The notes under the pieces: model-generated
Told to the model about the DNA's origin: nothing
Database searches by the model: none
Seen by the model: the letters and a program-made list of their open reading frames with translations, nothing else
Assembly: GCA_032158295.1 (NCBI GenBank)
Contig: CM063248.1
Location: 14,646,657-14,710,656 of the forward strand
DNA length: 64,000 bases
Reading direction: 5' to 3'
Source of the DNA: Pycnopodia helianthoides
Taxonomy: Eukaryota; Echinodermata; Asteroidea; Forcipulatida; Asteriidae
Shown here: positions 49,143 to 61,152 of the stretch, piece after piece
Layout: every line of letters starts with the position of its first letter
How positions within the stretch are numbered: the first letter of the stretch is position 1
Program-made: the position numbers and the translations under genes

Positions 49143-52060
49143 CTGTTTGAGTTTTCTTCTTGTTGCTGGAGACAGCTCCCCTGACTTGTCTTTAGCTGAT
49201 CGAGGAAGTGTGGATGATCCACCCTTGGCACCCAATATCCGGTTAGACTTGGCAATCGTTGGCGAAACCAGGGCATCAGTAATTCTTGACTTGTGTGGCT
49301 CAACTGCCAAATTAGGAGTGGACTCCGACATGTGGGCTTGCATGACTGGCCTGAGCGAATGTCCAGGCTGAGGAGGGGGTATTATGGCCTTTTTCCTGAT
49401 CTTTCGGTCCTGAGGATGGTGCTGGTCAGGTCCCATGCTATGTGACCGAGTAATGGTGACAACAGGTTTTGAAGCAGAAGGCACGGCAGAATCATCCGCT
49501 GGGCTCAAGGTGGATGCTGGTTCGCTGGAAGTCCGCAAATGCTTGTCTGATTGAAGCGATGGGTCGCGTCCATGTTGTAGTAACTTTTGTTTGAGGTCTT
49601 CGTTCAGCGATTCCCCATTGCTGTTCCCAGCATTGCCTTGGCTCCATTTTCTTTGCATTTGGGGGAGTGGGGACTTTCCAATGCCAACTGCAAATTAACT
49701 CGTTCTTTTCCTCCGGAAACGAGAAGGTTCTCTGACTTGGCATGCGAGGCATGAAGCCCATCCCCTTGAAGTTCATCCAAGTCGTTCTGTCTGTCTGAAA
49801 CTGTTGGGTTACTGGTACAGACTTGGATGCCCTGCGTGTACTGATCCAGTTCATTTTGGGACTTATCTCCATTTGGCCAGGTTCTGGATTTCGCTTTCGA
49901 CTTTAATTTTCCGTTGCGCTCCTGAGAGTCTAGGTTTGATGAGTTGATTAATCCATCCGGGTGGTGGGAAACTTCACGCAGGACGTGAATAAACTGCTGC
50001 TCTGCGGTGGCATCACTGATAGAGGTAGCAGTACTTGAGATGGACTGACTACTCTCTGTACTAACCACGTTAGTTCCTAGAGCTCTGGAAGCGGGTACAA
50101 TCTGGCCTCCCTCAATCTGCAGAGCCTCGAAGAACTGCGAGTCAACTGAATTATTTTCAATCTCCTCTGACAAGCTTCCTCTTTTGCGATCCTGTGTTGG
50201 GTCACTACGCGAACGCCCGTTATCTCCATTACTTCCAACACCACCTTCAGATAGAGACTGACCGAGGCCCCCATTTTTTTCCGTCTTTCTTTCTTGCGCG
50301 TGCTCGGGATCGGTGACTCATCAATGCTCTCTTCAATCATGGTATCCATGATTGGTGAAGAAACTGGTGTAGTTTCCATTTGTTTTCTCACATTTAGTGG
50401 TTTCAGGGGAGCTTTTAAATTAAACTTATCAATTGGAGATGAAGAAGATTGCATGCTATCATGGACTTCTTTGGTCCGCACCCAAAGTTCTTCTGGCAAC
50501 TCTGGTATAACCATCCTGTTTTTCCGTCTAGGTCTTGGCAAGGACTGTGTCCCCGGCCAGTCGAAGTCCCTTACACATCCCTCATCTTCACCTGGCTCTG
50601 AAGCTGGTGACATAGGGCGCATTAAATCCGATGGTGGAATGTCTGTGAATTCCTGCCTGAGATTTCGCATTTTGAAGGTTAACTTTTGCAGAGTCCTGAC
50701 AGGTGACGTTGGAGCACTCGTACTTGCAACACCACGGTCAGGTGTTGTTCTCTTTGGCGTGACAGGTCGCGACTGTGACCGCAGATTTTCCACACTCCCG
50801 ATTTTTAAGCTATTGAAATCCATGCGCAGTGGAAATTTGGCTCCACCCGACTCACACAGCTGTGGCGAGGTAGGGTCCTGAAATTGGAGAATCTTGATTC
50901 CTAGCCATACTGCGACGAACATTATCCACCCTGGTTGGACTACTTTGATTCAATGTTTGTACACTACTCAAGTCTCTGTATCTTGACGCAGCGGTATTTT
51001 GAGTGCTCAAAACAAATGCTGAAACAAGTCTAGCCCTATTCTCAGCAACACTTGACCCCTCACTTTGGTCAATTGTGCCAACACTTGAAATGCTTGACCG
51101 ACGACTAGAATAAGGAGAACTTACTGGACTCTGGAGATCATCAAAAGAAGTAAGGCTTTTCTTAGAGGTTTTGGTTAATCTCTTTACAGCCAAGGGCTTG
51201 AATATCTGCCTGGTTGGACTTGGTGAAGTGATTCCAGAATCGGGGTATGTTGAGGTGGTCCCTGAATCTGGTGATTTGGGACTAGTTATTGGCGGTGAGG
51301 TACTGACTTTAGAAGAATGTGCATTACCTTGGTTGTATGGGCTTTGTTCATGCTGCATACATGCCCCGGCCCTCCTTCCGGGTTGAATATTCACTGGCGA
51401 TTGTCCTCCACGAAATGATGATGATCTCTCCACTGCCGATGAGGAGTTGTTTCTTATATCACGGCGTTGAACACTAGACGAGGCTACTGCGGTGCCATAC
51501 GAGCCGGACTGTGTTGATCCAAGACTGGAGTCACCACCGTGCCTGTATGATATGTCCTCGTTCCCCCGTCGAGTCAAATCCCCTGCTAAAATCCTATTAC
51601 TGTATTTAGACCCGCCGCCGGCTGCCTGGGTCTGGCGGCTGTTAGCACCGATGATATTCCAAGCATGTTCCTTGTCCTTACTGTGTTCCTCCTGCACGTT
51701 GTGCTGCTTATTGGATAATGCTAATGATGGCTCATCGTAGTGCGACTCAATTGCAGCTTGACGATCTCGACTACTACTACTGCTAGTATTGTCATGATTG
51801 CCTGAGCTCCATCCATGGCTGGGTTCTTCGGCAGTCGAAGCACAACTTCCCGTGCGTGTATTGCCAGCAGCACGGGGGGAATTGGGCCGGGTGCCCAATT
51901 CCTTATTAAATTTTCGATACTGGCTAAAGTCGTTCTCGCGATCGCCTGAGTTATGGCCGCGATCACTGTCGGATATTTCGGTCAGCTGGGCGATTTTGTG
52001 CTGAACGCCGTCCCTGGTCCCGGTGCGAAATCCCCCCTTGCCTCTAGCGGAGTGTGCCAT
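49140..52060 (-). CDS. Giant first coding exon (~974 aa) of an unrecognised Ser/Pro-rich protein, frame broken by three apparent indels
   Basis: The exon starts at the ATG at 52060 in a strong Kozak context (GGCATGG). An in-frame TGA lies upstream at 52084-52082, and the first residues are MAHSARGKGG. It reads through four successive frames: about 52060-50875, 50875-50275, 50275-49662 and 49661-49140. All four share one style, rich in Ser, Pro, Gly, Asn and charged residues. It ends ATRRKLKQQ at CAG|GTAAGT (donor GT at 49139-49138), phase 0. The span is 2921 bp; the net one-base correction gives 974 whole codons, which supports a single exon. Visible features are a poly-Ser stretch and many SP/TP sites (SPPITSPKSPDSG, PVTPKRTTPDRG) in the first 600 residues. 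There is also RRSSISS, a basic RKKERRKK patch near residue 590, RTSSEP (fits a 14-3-3 type motif), RKIRKKAIIPPPQPG, and LPRSAKDKSGELSP near the end. I see no folded domain, signal peptide or membrane segment. It is probably the disordered N-terminal part of a cytoplasmic or cytoskeletal/signalling scaffold whose folded domains lie in later exons. That role is inference. Confidence 0.85.
49658..49665 (-). other. Frame break 3 in the giant exon, at a C5/A3 run
   Basis: On the minus strand the run is five C followed by three A. The third frame ends LALESPHSP and would then run into a stop. The fourth frame continues as MQRKWSQGNAGNSNGES. One missing base in the run joins them. With the other two breaks, the net change restores a multiple of three for the whole exon. 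Confidence 0.75.
50268..50280 (-). other. Frame break 2 in the giant exon, at an A7/G5 homopolymer pair
   Basis: On the minus strand the site reads as seven A, one T and five G. Upstream the second frame is RKKERRKK. Downstream the natural reading is GLGQSLSEGGVGSNGDNG and continues to SEEIENNSVDSQFF in the next frame. One missing base (A8 or G6) joins them. The alternative continuation of frame 2 (KVVLEVMEITGVRVV) is unlike the rest of the protein. This is a typical homopolymer undercall. Confidence 0.75.
50852..50922 (-). other. Frame break 1 in the giant exon
   Basis: The first frame (ending SPISGPYLATAV, then stop) hands over to the second (reading TSPQLCESGG, then KFPLRMDFNSLK). The step is +1, so one surplus base, or two missing. 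Dropping one C of the short run at 50873-50875 gives a smooth SPISGPTSPQL. No GT-AG intron of sensible size bridges the two frames. A real polymorphism or pseudogene lesion cannot be excluded, but intact coding style on both sides argues for sequence error. Confidence 0.7.
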
Positions 52061-52084
52061 GCCGAACACGTACTCGAGCTGTCA

Positions 52085-53300
52085 TGGCAGAATTAAGTGT
52101 TTACCTTAGCAGACTGACGTCTGTTAAAATGCTAAAATTGATACAAGATAGTCCGTGCCCTAGTGAGGATTTACAGGATATTACAAAGTAAATCCCCCTC
52201 ACGATGCCTTCTTTAGGAGCTGGCCATGGTCCTGACGAAGTTGAACGTCGAGCCGGGTGCCGTAAAGCCACCTAATCGTCCAATGTTATGTTACGAATGC
52301 CGCACTCTGTTTAAGTGCCATCTACATTGTAAAGTTGTTTTGTGCGAAAACATGTTATAGATCCGTTGAAGTGTACCGAAGGGCCTGCGAAATTCACCAA
52401 GTCACCAAAAAAGAAAAGAGAAAAAAAACTGCACTCGTAAATAAAATACCCACAATTATCACACTGACGCACTTAACTAAACACAATGATGTAACGTTGC
52501 ATCCGGAGTAGGAAAGGAAAGACGAGTCGCTGTAAAAAAAGTTCCAAAATCAGTGATCTGTGGACATGTGGACCAGCTCACGCTCCACCAGTCGGAACGA
52601 TCATTGTACAATGTGCACTCATCCGGTGTGAATGTGTTATATCACTGCGGCTCCCTCCCCTGCGGTAACACGCGTTTACTGCTGCTCCTTCATAATAGTC
52701 CACGGATAAATACTCGCTTTACGATAACGAAGCCCACGTGTTTACTTTCCAACACCAAGTTTACATGTCTACTTATCATGAAAAGATTACCGACTGAACA
52801 GTCACTGTTCCACCCTATGACCTGCCAAATAATACCGGACCACGGGCGGTCTACGGGTCGATGAAGATGTTGATCCTGATGCATTGGAGGGGAACACACC
52901 GATACTCTCACTGCCTCTTACTCCCTGCCTCCGTCGTCCGTTATAGGTCCTTCGAGGGACGGATGCAACAACGTCAAAGAAAAGGCGAAGGAATTTGCCA
53001 AGACTGTGTCCTTATCTCTCTCTCTCTCAGCTGCCCGGGCTGCCTGACCACAACCGGCCCACCCGGTGGGTATACTGACCAATGGCAGCACTTGGCTATT
53101 AAGATGATAAAATATGTACCTCAGAATTTACAGCCAAGAATGCATCAATCTTACTGATTTTGATGAAGTATAAACGAACCGAATTTTGCCCATAAATCAT
53201 GAGCACGCGACCCGGCCCGATCGCCGCGCTCAACGGAAGCTGAGAGACTTGCTCGCGCCCTCTTCTCATAAACATTAAACAAGCAATCTCGGTTGCTACA
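52085..53300 (-). promoter_or_regulatory. 5' flank and probable promoter/5' UTR region of the giant-exon gene
   Basis: This is the stretch upstream of the start codon. It contains a TGACGT CRE-like hexamer at 52115-52120 and CpG-rich patches (around 52665-52680 and 53195-53260), in contrast to AT-rich surroundings. Short plus-strand open frames here have no recognisable protein content. I could not place a TSS or TATA box. A CT-repeat lies near 53010-53030. The boundary is arbitrary. Confidence 0.3.
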
Positions 53301-54367
53301 CGCGAATACTGGGGGAGATGTTTGCAATCAACATTATCGACTCAAAGATACCCACATGTGCTCTCGTCTTAACGCCGTTGAAATTCTTGATTAACAATTT
53401 TACGACTATGACATCAACACTTAAAGAATAAAGGACCACAGGCGTTACCGGTCTACATTAGCCCCGTGGCCAAGATTTCATTACTTTTATCTACTGAGGT
53501 GGAAAAAGAAAATTATGTCAGCAAGCTGTTCATCTTGGATATGCAATAGTGACCGACGAAGTGTTTGGAAATGACTAACTAACACAGAGCACAAAGTCCG
53601 ATTACTGCCATTTGTAATCATATAAGACAAATTTTGATTTTAATTTACCTAAAAATTAAAACCGATTTCTGTTTAAAAAGTAGAGCATTATTCTTTAAAA
53701 ATGCACTTACAATGGATAAATCAAATAGCCAAAATGTTGTTTGTTCGTAAACACTTCAGAACTGGTCAACGATTTGTCTAATTTTTTTTTTTTTAACAGA
53801 GTGTGTGCTTTTCGCTTTAGGAGGGCTGTTATAGGGTCCATGTAAGTTGAAATCCTGAAGTGATGAAAGCAAATTATGTAAATGCCTCTTTTTAAAAGAT
53901 ATTTTGATAATAATGTATTATATAGATTAAGTGGAAAATACTTGTATACGCACGAAGTTACTTTGTTCCACTAATTTTGTAGTGGCCTTGTGACAATCTA
54001 ATCTGTTTTAAAATTCAATGTTGTTGATTTTGGACATGATGTACCAGAACCGTCATTGCTATCCGATAATGCCAAACAGGCCCCCGAGGCTCATATTTTT
54101 TTGCGACCAGCGAAGCGATCATTATCTATGATTACTGCTGTGGCTTGTTACATGATTTCAGGTGCTTTGACACCACAACAAAAACACTACAATGTAATGT
54201 CTGTATTTTGCGTGAGGGGCGTATAAAGTATATCAACCGAAAGAGGGCGCACTTTCATTAGACTAGGGATCATCAAAATCGTCGCTCAATATTTTTTTTT
54301 TTTTTCCACGAACACAAACCAGTGTATGAATTTTCAAGATGGCTTTAATGTCTTCTAGACTTGTTCT

Positions 54368-54517
54368 GGGTCGATTTCACAAAGAGCTAAGGCTGCTCTT
54401 AAGGTGGGTATAAATCCTAATCGCTTACCAAAGTGTGATGTCACAATACAAATCACTATACGGTCAATGGTGATATTGACAACTCAGTATGAATCTTAAT
54501 GCTTTGTGAAATGGAGA
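54368..54517. mobile_element. Short MITE (GATTTCACAAAG ends), uninterrupted
   Basis: It starts GGGTCGATTTCACAAAGAGC and ends AATGCTTTGTGAAATGGAG. The inverted ends share ATTTCACAAAG. It aligns with the two halves of the element at 61153-61785, with GTGTGATGTCA, CAAATCAC and GTGATATTGACAACTCA in common. Confidence 0.7.
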
Positions 54518-55245
54518 TGGTCAAGTGACTGAAAAGCAAAAAGGGTTTAGAGTGTTGAAGGAACGCAATACAAACATTTATGTTGAGTTTTCCGTATACC
54601 ACTCGGTTTTTAAACTAATGATTGACATCTGAATGATTTTTAAGGGGACCACCAAAAAGTCGGGCTCGAGGATGCTTACCCATCGATACTCCAGAGGTAG
54701 AGAATTCAAAAGTTCAATCAGACTGTACCCTAAGGGAGTTTTACACGTTCTGTATGCATCCCACGTGTTCGCGCTGAGCAGAGATTTCTTTATACATGAA
54801 CTTCAACGTGTGAATAGAGGCTAAAAACTGCAATATGTCAATATGTCACTTTGAACTTTAACTTCAAAGGAAAAATAAATCTCATTGTCGTTTTTACACA
54901 ATAGAAATTGAACAAAATTTATATTATACATCGTCAGTGAGACAGCACTCTATAAACGCAAACTGAGTTGTTCTTATGTCAATGTTGTTAAACGAATTGT
55001 TAATGTCAATCATGAAAACAATGTCTGTCTAAACCACCGATGATTGACAGCTGCCTCTCATACTAAGCTTGTTGGGGGGGGGGGGGGTGAGGAAAATGTT
55101 TCTGTGCTCACAGTTTGGCCGGATTGAAGATGTTCTTTTGACAGACCGTTGTGCGCAGTGGAGCGGTTTCTAATGCATCTTTTTTCTGCTGTAGCCTATG
55201 GTTGCCCTTTTCCTGTCGAACTCAGGGGCCTGTTTGGCTTGCATT

Positions 55246-55411
55246 AACCGAAAAACATCCCGAGTGCACGAAGCACTTCCATTAAACAGCACAAAGATCC
55301 CATTACATGTACAGAACAAAGTCTTAAGATAACCGAAAAACATCCCGAGTGCACGAAGCACTTCCATTAAACAGCATAAAGATCCCGTTACATGTACGGA
55401 ACAAATCTTAT
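55246..55411 (+). repeat. Tandem duplication, 85-bp period, nearly identical
   Basis: AACCGAAAAACATCCCGAGT begins at 55246 and again at 55331. Both copies share GCACGAAGCACTTCCATTAA and ACAGCA.AAAGATCCC. The few differences imply a recent event. The translated repeat in the minus-strand open frame is a by-product. Confidence 0.8.
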
Positions 55412-56107
55412 AAGAAAACTGCTGTAACATTTCTTTTGTAAAATCTCGAAGCCAACAATTCACAGTTCGTTACAATGACTAAAAAGTGTTAATTGTTCTT
55501 GCATGGAGTGCAGTGGCCAAAGCTAATTTTGTTAATGAACCGTTGGGCTGGAGCATCAAGTTTTCAATAAATATATATGGTCGCCCCTTACGCACGACCG
55601 AAAATTCAAATTTCTTTTATTTTCAAATGATTCAATGCGATGAGTGCATTGTACACACTTTCAAGGCCTATATAGTGGGGACGTAAAAACACCTCTGCAT
55701 CAGCAGTTCCAACTTCAAAATAAATGTTTCGTGGCCCTGAATCGAACAAAACTTCATTCAGGCTAATTTGAGACTAGTATCAGCCGGACCTCATTGTTTC
55801 TTCGTCCATAATGAGGTGTTTGTTCAAGGGATGTATTTATAGAGCTCTATTTATAGTTCTTGGTGTCTATTTTTAGGGACTAGTCAACAAGTAGTCTGGT
55901 CGATACCTGTCCGATGCTGTTAATCTTTACCCGAACGCCCCTGTTTGAACAGACGATTTTAGTCGCCCTTGTCGTTACGATTATTTCCACCACTGCACGT
56001 CTCTTCTCGGTCAACATTTTGTACTCCACACCCCCTTTTTTGTAACAGACAGCCCAACTTCAGACCCGAGTAAACCACAACTGAAGCTGCGATTAGTCTA
56101 CAGATGG

Positions 56108-56569
56108 ATGACGTTTAGCCTTTTGAGGGCTCTCCCGTCTCTTCATGGTCTGACAGAAAAACAGTCTTGCGACTGCCTGCGAGAGAAGAGACGAATCAGG
56201 GGGTGGGGTGATGGGGGAAGTTGGGGCCTGTCATACCTCACGCTTGTGCCTCATGCAAAGTCAATAACCCGAACATTTTTGCATTTGGAAACAATGCTTT
56301 GGATTACAATATTGGAGTCAGACCATACATTTTTTAACGGACACTTAATCGTGTATTTAAAAGATCAAAATACCCGGGGTATCTGTATGGCGGTATGTCA
56401 GCAATGGTATACCGATAAGTTTTTGGTTTTAAGCCTACACCGATGTGTGATAAGCATTGTACGCTCAGTGCTTCCAAAAATACTATACGGGAAAATCAAA
56501 TCTTGGGCTACTACTCTCTTGGAAGTTTTAGAACCTGCTGATGATTTGTCCCTAGTTTCAATCGATTAG
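56108..56569 (+). other. Open frame of 153 codons, unrecognised, probably chance
   Basis: This is the longest plus-strand open frame outside the shadow of the giant exon. The product (MTFSLLRALPSLHGLTEKQS at its start, VLEPADDLSLVSID at its end) shows no family motif, signal peptide or clear splice context. The sequence around it has no other coding signal. I record it only as a possible small ORF. Confidence 0.1.
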
Positions 56570-57882
56570 AGTGATGTTCAGTCTACAATTTTGATAAGAG
56601 AATATCCAAGGTAATCCAAGACCCCCATAATCTGTTAAAGCAGAAACAGCTCAACCCACTGAGCTTCGGTGACAAGAAGACAGTTCGATGATCATGTTCG
56701 TGGTTGATGTAATTGATGTATACAAAAAAATGTATTGTTGATAAAGAATAATTATTAATGTTGTTTGTACCCTTACATACGGTGTGATATGGTTTGACGA
56801 TCGATGTGCAATCTGTCGTCAAAAGCTGTCATTCACATTTGTTTTAAGGTGGAGGGAGGATCCACTGGACCACCCCAGCCCCTGTCCAAAACGGGACAGG
56901 ACAACACTAGGAATTACCCGAATCCCGTGTTGGTTGGTTATTCTGTTGATGCATCCCTGCTCTTTAAGCACAAACACTGAAGCTCCATGCTGCATAGAGC
57001 AAGATGTATTGTTCATTTATTCGCTCTTCAGTACACTTGAGATATACACTAGAGTCAATTCTGAACGGAATTGGAGAAAACGCCAATTACAAATCCGTTA
57101 TTTCTCACACATCACAACTATGTGATGCCCATGGCCACTCCCCGTCGAGACCAGCAAAATGTTCTGTGGATCTACTGTTCCTGGCCTCTATTCATTATCG
57201 TTCGCCATCAGGCAAACACAGGTGCTAAAAAACACACAAGCTGGCCACAAAAGAACCCAAGGCGGTACCCTTTCATGTCCCGCATCAAAGTGGCCGATTA
57301 GCCGCAATACTGTTAAATTACACCGCCATACTCGAATAATCAATTCTATTTCCAGACACTAGACAGCTAGAAATCTGATTTGGAATGTTGTGCGGGATTT
57401 CAGGGATCTCCACCAATTCTGCGAAGTCTCTTACGCTAAAAAGATCTACCGAGCAGACGCAAAATAAACAAAAAAGTTCTGCATGGTTGGAATAAGGTGG
57501 AAGGTACGGATGCCTTATAGCATGCTTAAAGGGACATTAAGAGAGAAAGAATAAAGCCATAATTATGAAACTTTTCTTCTCCCCTTTTCTTTTCGATAAT
57601 TAGCAATCCAATATTTTATAGTGATTTTTTTTTCTAATTCGACTGCGAATACCATCTTTGACATCTCTGGTGACAATATTAACTTGTACAAGCAAAATGT
57701 TTTTTTCATTTTATTTACAGATGGTAATAGCAATGGGGTTGAAAACATAATTTTACGTTGTTGGGAATTAACTTGCAATCAAAACATGCAGACAATAGTG
57801 CTTTTGAGTAGATAATCAAATCATAGATCAAAATACAATGTACCTCTGCCACGCTGAGGAGCAAGGTACGAAAATCACTAGT

Positions 57883-58700
57883 CTGAACATCTGACCGTCA
57901 CAATTCGAGGCTGCCTGACTGGATGTTGCCAATGTACCTTTGACCTTAATTTCACGCGGAGACTCACAGGCAGTTCACACATACATGTACACATACATAC
58001 AGTAAATAAAACAACATTACATGATGTACAAACATTTATGCACACGCTGTATGCAGACGATCGAAAGTGCAAGCTGACAAACAACATCACCTTGGGCCAA
58101 TTATAACACAGATATGAAAAGCTTACGTCACTGTACGTTTAACCAATGAAATCATTGTATTCAATGGACTCATTGTGCCTATCTTATCCGCAAGACAAAA
58201 TACAGGGGACAAGTCTAACAAATTACTGGCTTGACTGGTGATGAATGCCTCAAAATGTTCAACAAGGTGGCGCTCTTTTACTTACTTAAAGTTTCCGGTC
58301 CTTGCCTGAACATCTGACGACACACTTCGAGGCTCGTGAATAATGCCAGAAACCGGCATTGGACGCCTGGCAGGACCCTGCAAGATGTACCTTTGACCTG
58401 TAGCATCCCATTTACACGGAGATTCGCAGTCTATTAATACATACACACGTAAACACATTACATAGTGAATAAAACAACATTCCCTGATTACGTACAAACA
58501 TTATCACTCGTGCAGCAGACAATCAAAAGTGAATAGCGGACAAATACGTCACTTCGGAGCGGACCAATCATAACACAGATATGGAAAGCTTATGTCACTG
58601 TAAGTTTATCCAATGAAATCATTGGTTTATGAAATCATTTGGGCCTGTAAGACACCAGTGCCTTCTTATCCTTACGGATAAAGGCAGGGGACCAGTCTAA
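57883..58700 (+). repeat. Diverged tandem duplication, units ~335 and ~396 bp
   Basis: Unit 1 is 57883-58217 and unit 2 is 58305-58700. Shared blocks in order are CTGAACATCTGAC, TTCGAGGCT, GTACCTTTGACCT, GTGAATAAAACAACATT-like, CAATCATAACACAGATATG, AAAGCTTA.GTCACTGTA and CAATGAAATCATTG. No coding potential is shared. Confidence 0.7.
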
Positions 58701-60640
58701 GTGTGTCCTTCCTTCGTCTCTCAAATAAATAAATGAATTAACTTTCTACTTTTTCTTGAGGGCCTCAAAAAAGATCCGGGTGTCTACCAAAATCTAATCG
58801 ATTGATTCTTGGTGCATCATTAGTTATCCTACCTCACGTTTCGTGGAAAAAACCCTGAACTGTTTTAGATATCTTGTTTACAGAAACGCAGTTACACAGA
58901 CAGTCCGACAGCCAGACCGTTGATGCACAAGCAAATAATGGGCGGAGGTAATGATGCTATAATTAAAGAGTATTTGAGGATGCTTTTCTTGACAAATTGA
59001 AAACTTCTGCTTCTAAACATTCCCTGTTATTGCCCATCCTGCTCATGTGATCTACTGCCACTGACTGTAAGCCACGCCCACTGCACACAAACTGGCTCCA
59101 CTTATTACCAAAAGCTCATATATAGGAGTTCCATTGAACTAGTTTTTCTTGAATTAATTATTTATGCAAGAAAAGTTTAATAATTGGACTCGGCTCTTAC
59201 ATACACTATTCAAAGACAAAGGTCTTCTCAGAATGAAAAGTTTCTTTCATAAGAAATGCTTTTGAATTATGAAATGGGTGATTTTTTGTAAAATTTCACA
59301 TATTACATACGCCAACTTTGGGGCTGGATGTAGCGAAAACCTTGGGCGTGCAGCAGATATGCATACGTGTGATGCGATGACTTGCCAACAGGTTAAATAC
59401 AATTCATTATAAGTTTTTGGAAGACAATATTCATTCCAATCATATAGTTTCAATGAATTATCGACAACAAACCTGTGAAAAAATAAAAATGAAACAGCTG
59501 AAAATACTCAAATTATTGATATACAAGCCAAATAAATACATCTTATATTAAATACATCACCATACATACATTCTCCCTTTTGAGAAACATGTTTTTATTC
59601 ATCTCCAAGGCATTAAGGAATTATTAGCAATCAACTTCAGTAAATATATTTTTACAAAATATAAATATTTGATAGTGGATATTATCTGTATTGAATTGAT
59701 ATGAAACTGGCTACTTCAAGACAGTATTTAGTAATCGCCAAAAGTTGACAGAGTTTACCTTTAATCTGAATGCTCACTGTTTCTAACCGAACCCCCCACC
59801 CCTTTGACTGAAATGCTCTCCAGGTTGAGGAAATATCTCTTTACAAACAAACCACAGACGCTTTAATTTGATTGCCGCAATCAAAATAAGCTCAATACAA
59901 TCGTGCACCACATCCTTGACAAAACAGAAACCGTCTTTCAATAAAACATGACCGATAAACATTTTTCATGCGTTGATTGTATTGGTTTGTTTACTCAAAT
60001 CTAGAGGAACAGAATTGCTTTACTCTTCCGAGAAAAAAACAACAATTTTATCTTTAAGTGACTTACATTTGGCACTCTGAAGGAACTTTCCCCTCTTTTG
60101 AATGACCAACAACACTTAATCAATAACAATCACAAAGGCCTACATGGCAAATTCTCACCCTCAAAAATTCAGAAAAACAGGATTTTAAAACGTCACCTGA
60201 AGAAGTCCTTAGCAAGAAACAGATGCAAACATGAATTTAAATTTAGACAAAGTAAACCCAAAGCACCAAGTTCAAGAATGCCCCAAAACAGTAAATACTG
60301 CGACATTTCCCGGGACTTTCAGTAAGAGGCCAGGAAAAGTTTGACAAAACAGAATTGGCTAAACTTTCTCTGCATCCCTACCCAATATTTTCAGACCTGG
60401 ACGAACGAAACAAGACTACATAAACAAGTAGTTATTGCATGCTGATTACCAACTTACAGATGTTCTTTCTTGTCTTAAAAAATGCGAACATTCTGTTTTT
60501 CATCCATGTTTCCTTTGAAGAAACCAGATAGGTTTGTAGTGTATGGTTATCGTTGAGTAAATGTTTTGGGGTACAATACTGATTTCATCCCCCCCCCCAC
60601 CATTACTGTTAAAAGTGTATGTAAATTTAATTCAATTTTG
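58701..60640. other. Non-coding stretch, nothing recognised
   Basis: AT-rich. The basic open frame at 60098-60325 (+) is Lys/Arg/Asn-rich, as expected from A-rich sequence, and was not accepted as a gene. Confidence 0.45.
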
Positions 60641-60641
60641 C

Positions 60642-60817
60642 GTTGAACAAAGACAAATTGATTAGAAAGGGATTTGAACCGCTTCTGACTGGCACCCCAA
60701 AACAAACATATCAACAAAATAGAGACTAACGTTAGGGCTCGGTAGCTCAATTGGTAGAGACATAATCCTGAGGTCGCAGGTTCAAATCCTATTCTAGTTT
60801 TTTTTTCTTTGTTCAAC
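60642..60817 (+). mobile_element. tRNA-derived SINE, two-armed copy
   Basis: The left arm GTTGAACAAAGACAAATTGA is the inverse of the right end TTCTTTGTTCAAC. The left arm also carries an inverted B-box remnant (AGGGATTTGAACC), then CTTCTGACTGGCACCCC. The tRNA-like module follows at 60735-60797 (GGGCTCGGTAGCTCAATTGG to GGTTCAAATCC). The layout matches the copy at 1541, so this is a subfamily structure and not two chance insertions. Confidence 0.75.
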
Positions 60818-60857
60818 CTCAAAACAAAATTTTGGGGAGTATTTTGTTGTATAGTTT

Positions 60858-61075
60858 CCAACAATAATAACACATTTATTTACAGAGTGCTCTCATGCAT
60901 CAAAAAGGTAACACAGTGCTTACCACTGCACCAAAATTAACCAGAAGCAAAATAAAGTTAATTATGTTGGTCATTGTACAAATATACGAGTTTTAAGAAC
61001 TTTCTTAAAAACATCCAAGGAAGGGAAAGAGGCAGATGCACCATGGTAGCTCATTCCAGTGTCAAAGTGCGAATG
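60858..61075 (+). repeat. Dispersed repeat related to 6349-6560
   Basis: AACAATAATAACACATTTAT with AGAGTGCTCTCATGC and GTAACACAGTGCTTACCAC is followed by ATGGTAGCTCATTCCAGTG. It lies between the SINE at 60642 and the MITE at 61153, so this stretch is a string of repeats. Confidence 0.4.
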
Positions 61076-61152
61076 CCTTAATAGTAATGCCACCAGCTAT
61101 GCTGTGTGTTCTAGGCATGTGGAGCGGGGTACCGTCTGAACTTGAGCGGGGA

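Larger units (their letters stand above)
53300..57840. other. Non-coding 5' region of the giant-exon gene
   Basis: It contains the MITE at 54368, the 85-bp duplication at 55246, a G14 run at 55074 and small open frames without recognisable products. No promoter for a divergent gene could be placed. Confidence 0.45.

Noticed and set aside
50294..50881. Plus-strand open frame of 195 codons
   Set aside because: It is the antisense shadow of the minus-strand giant exon.
50852..50922. A short intron as explanation of the first frame break
   Set aside because: No donor/acceptor pair there gives a smooth protein; a one-base change in a C run does.
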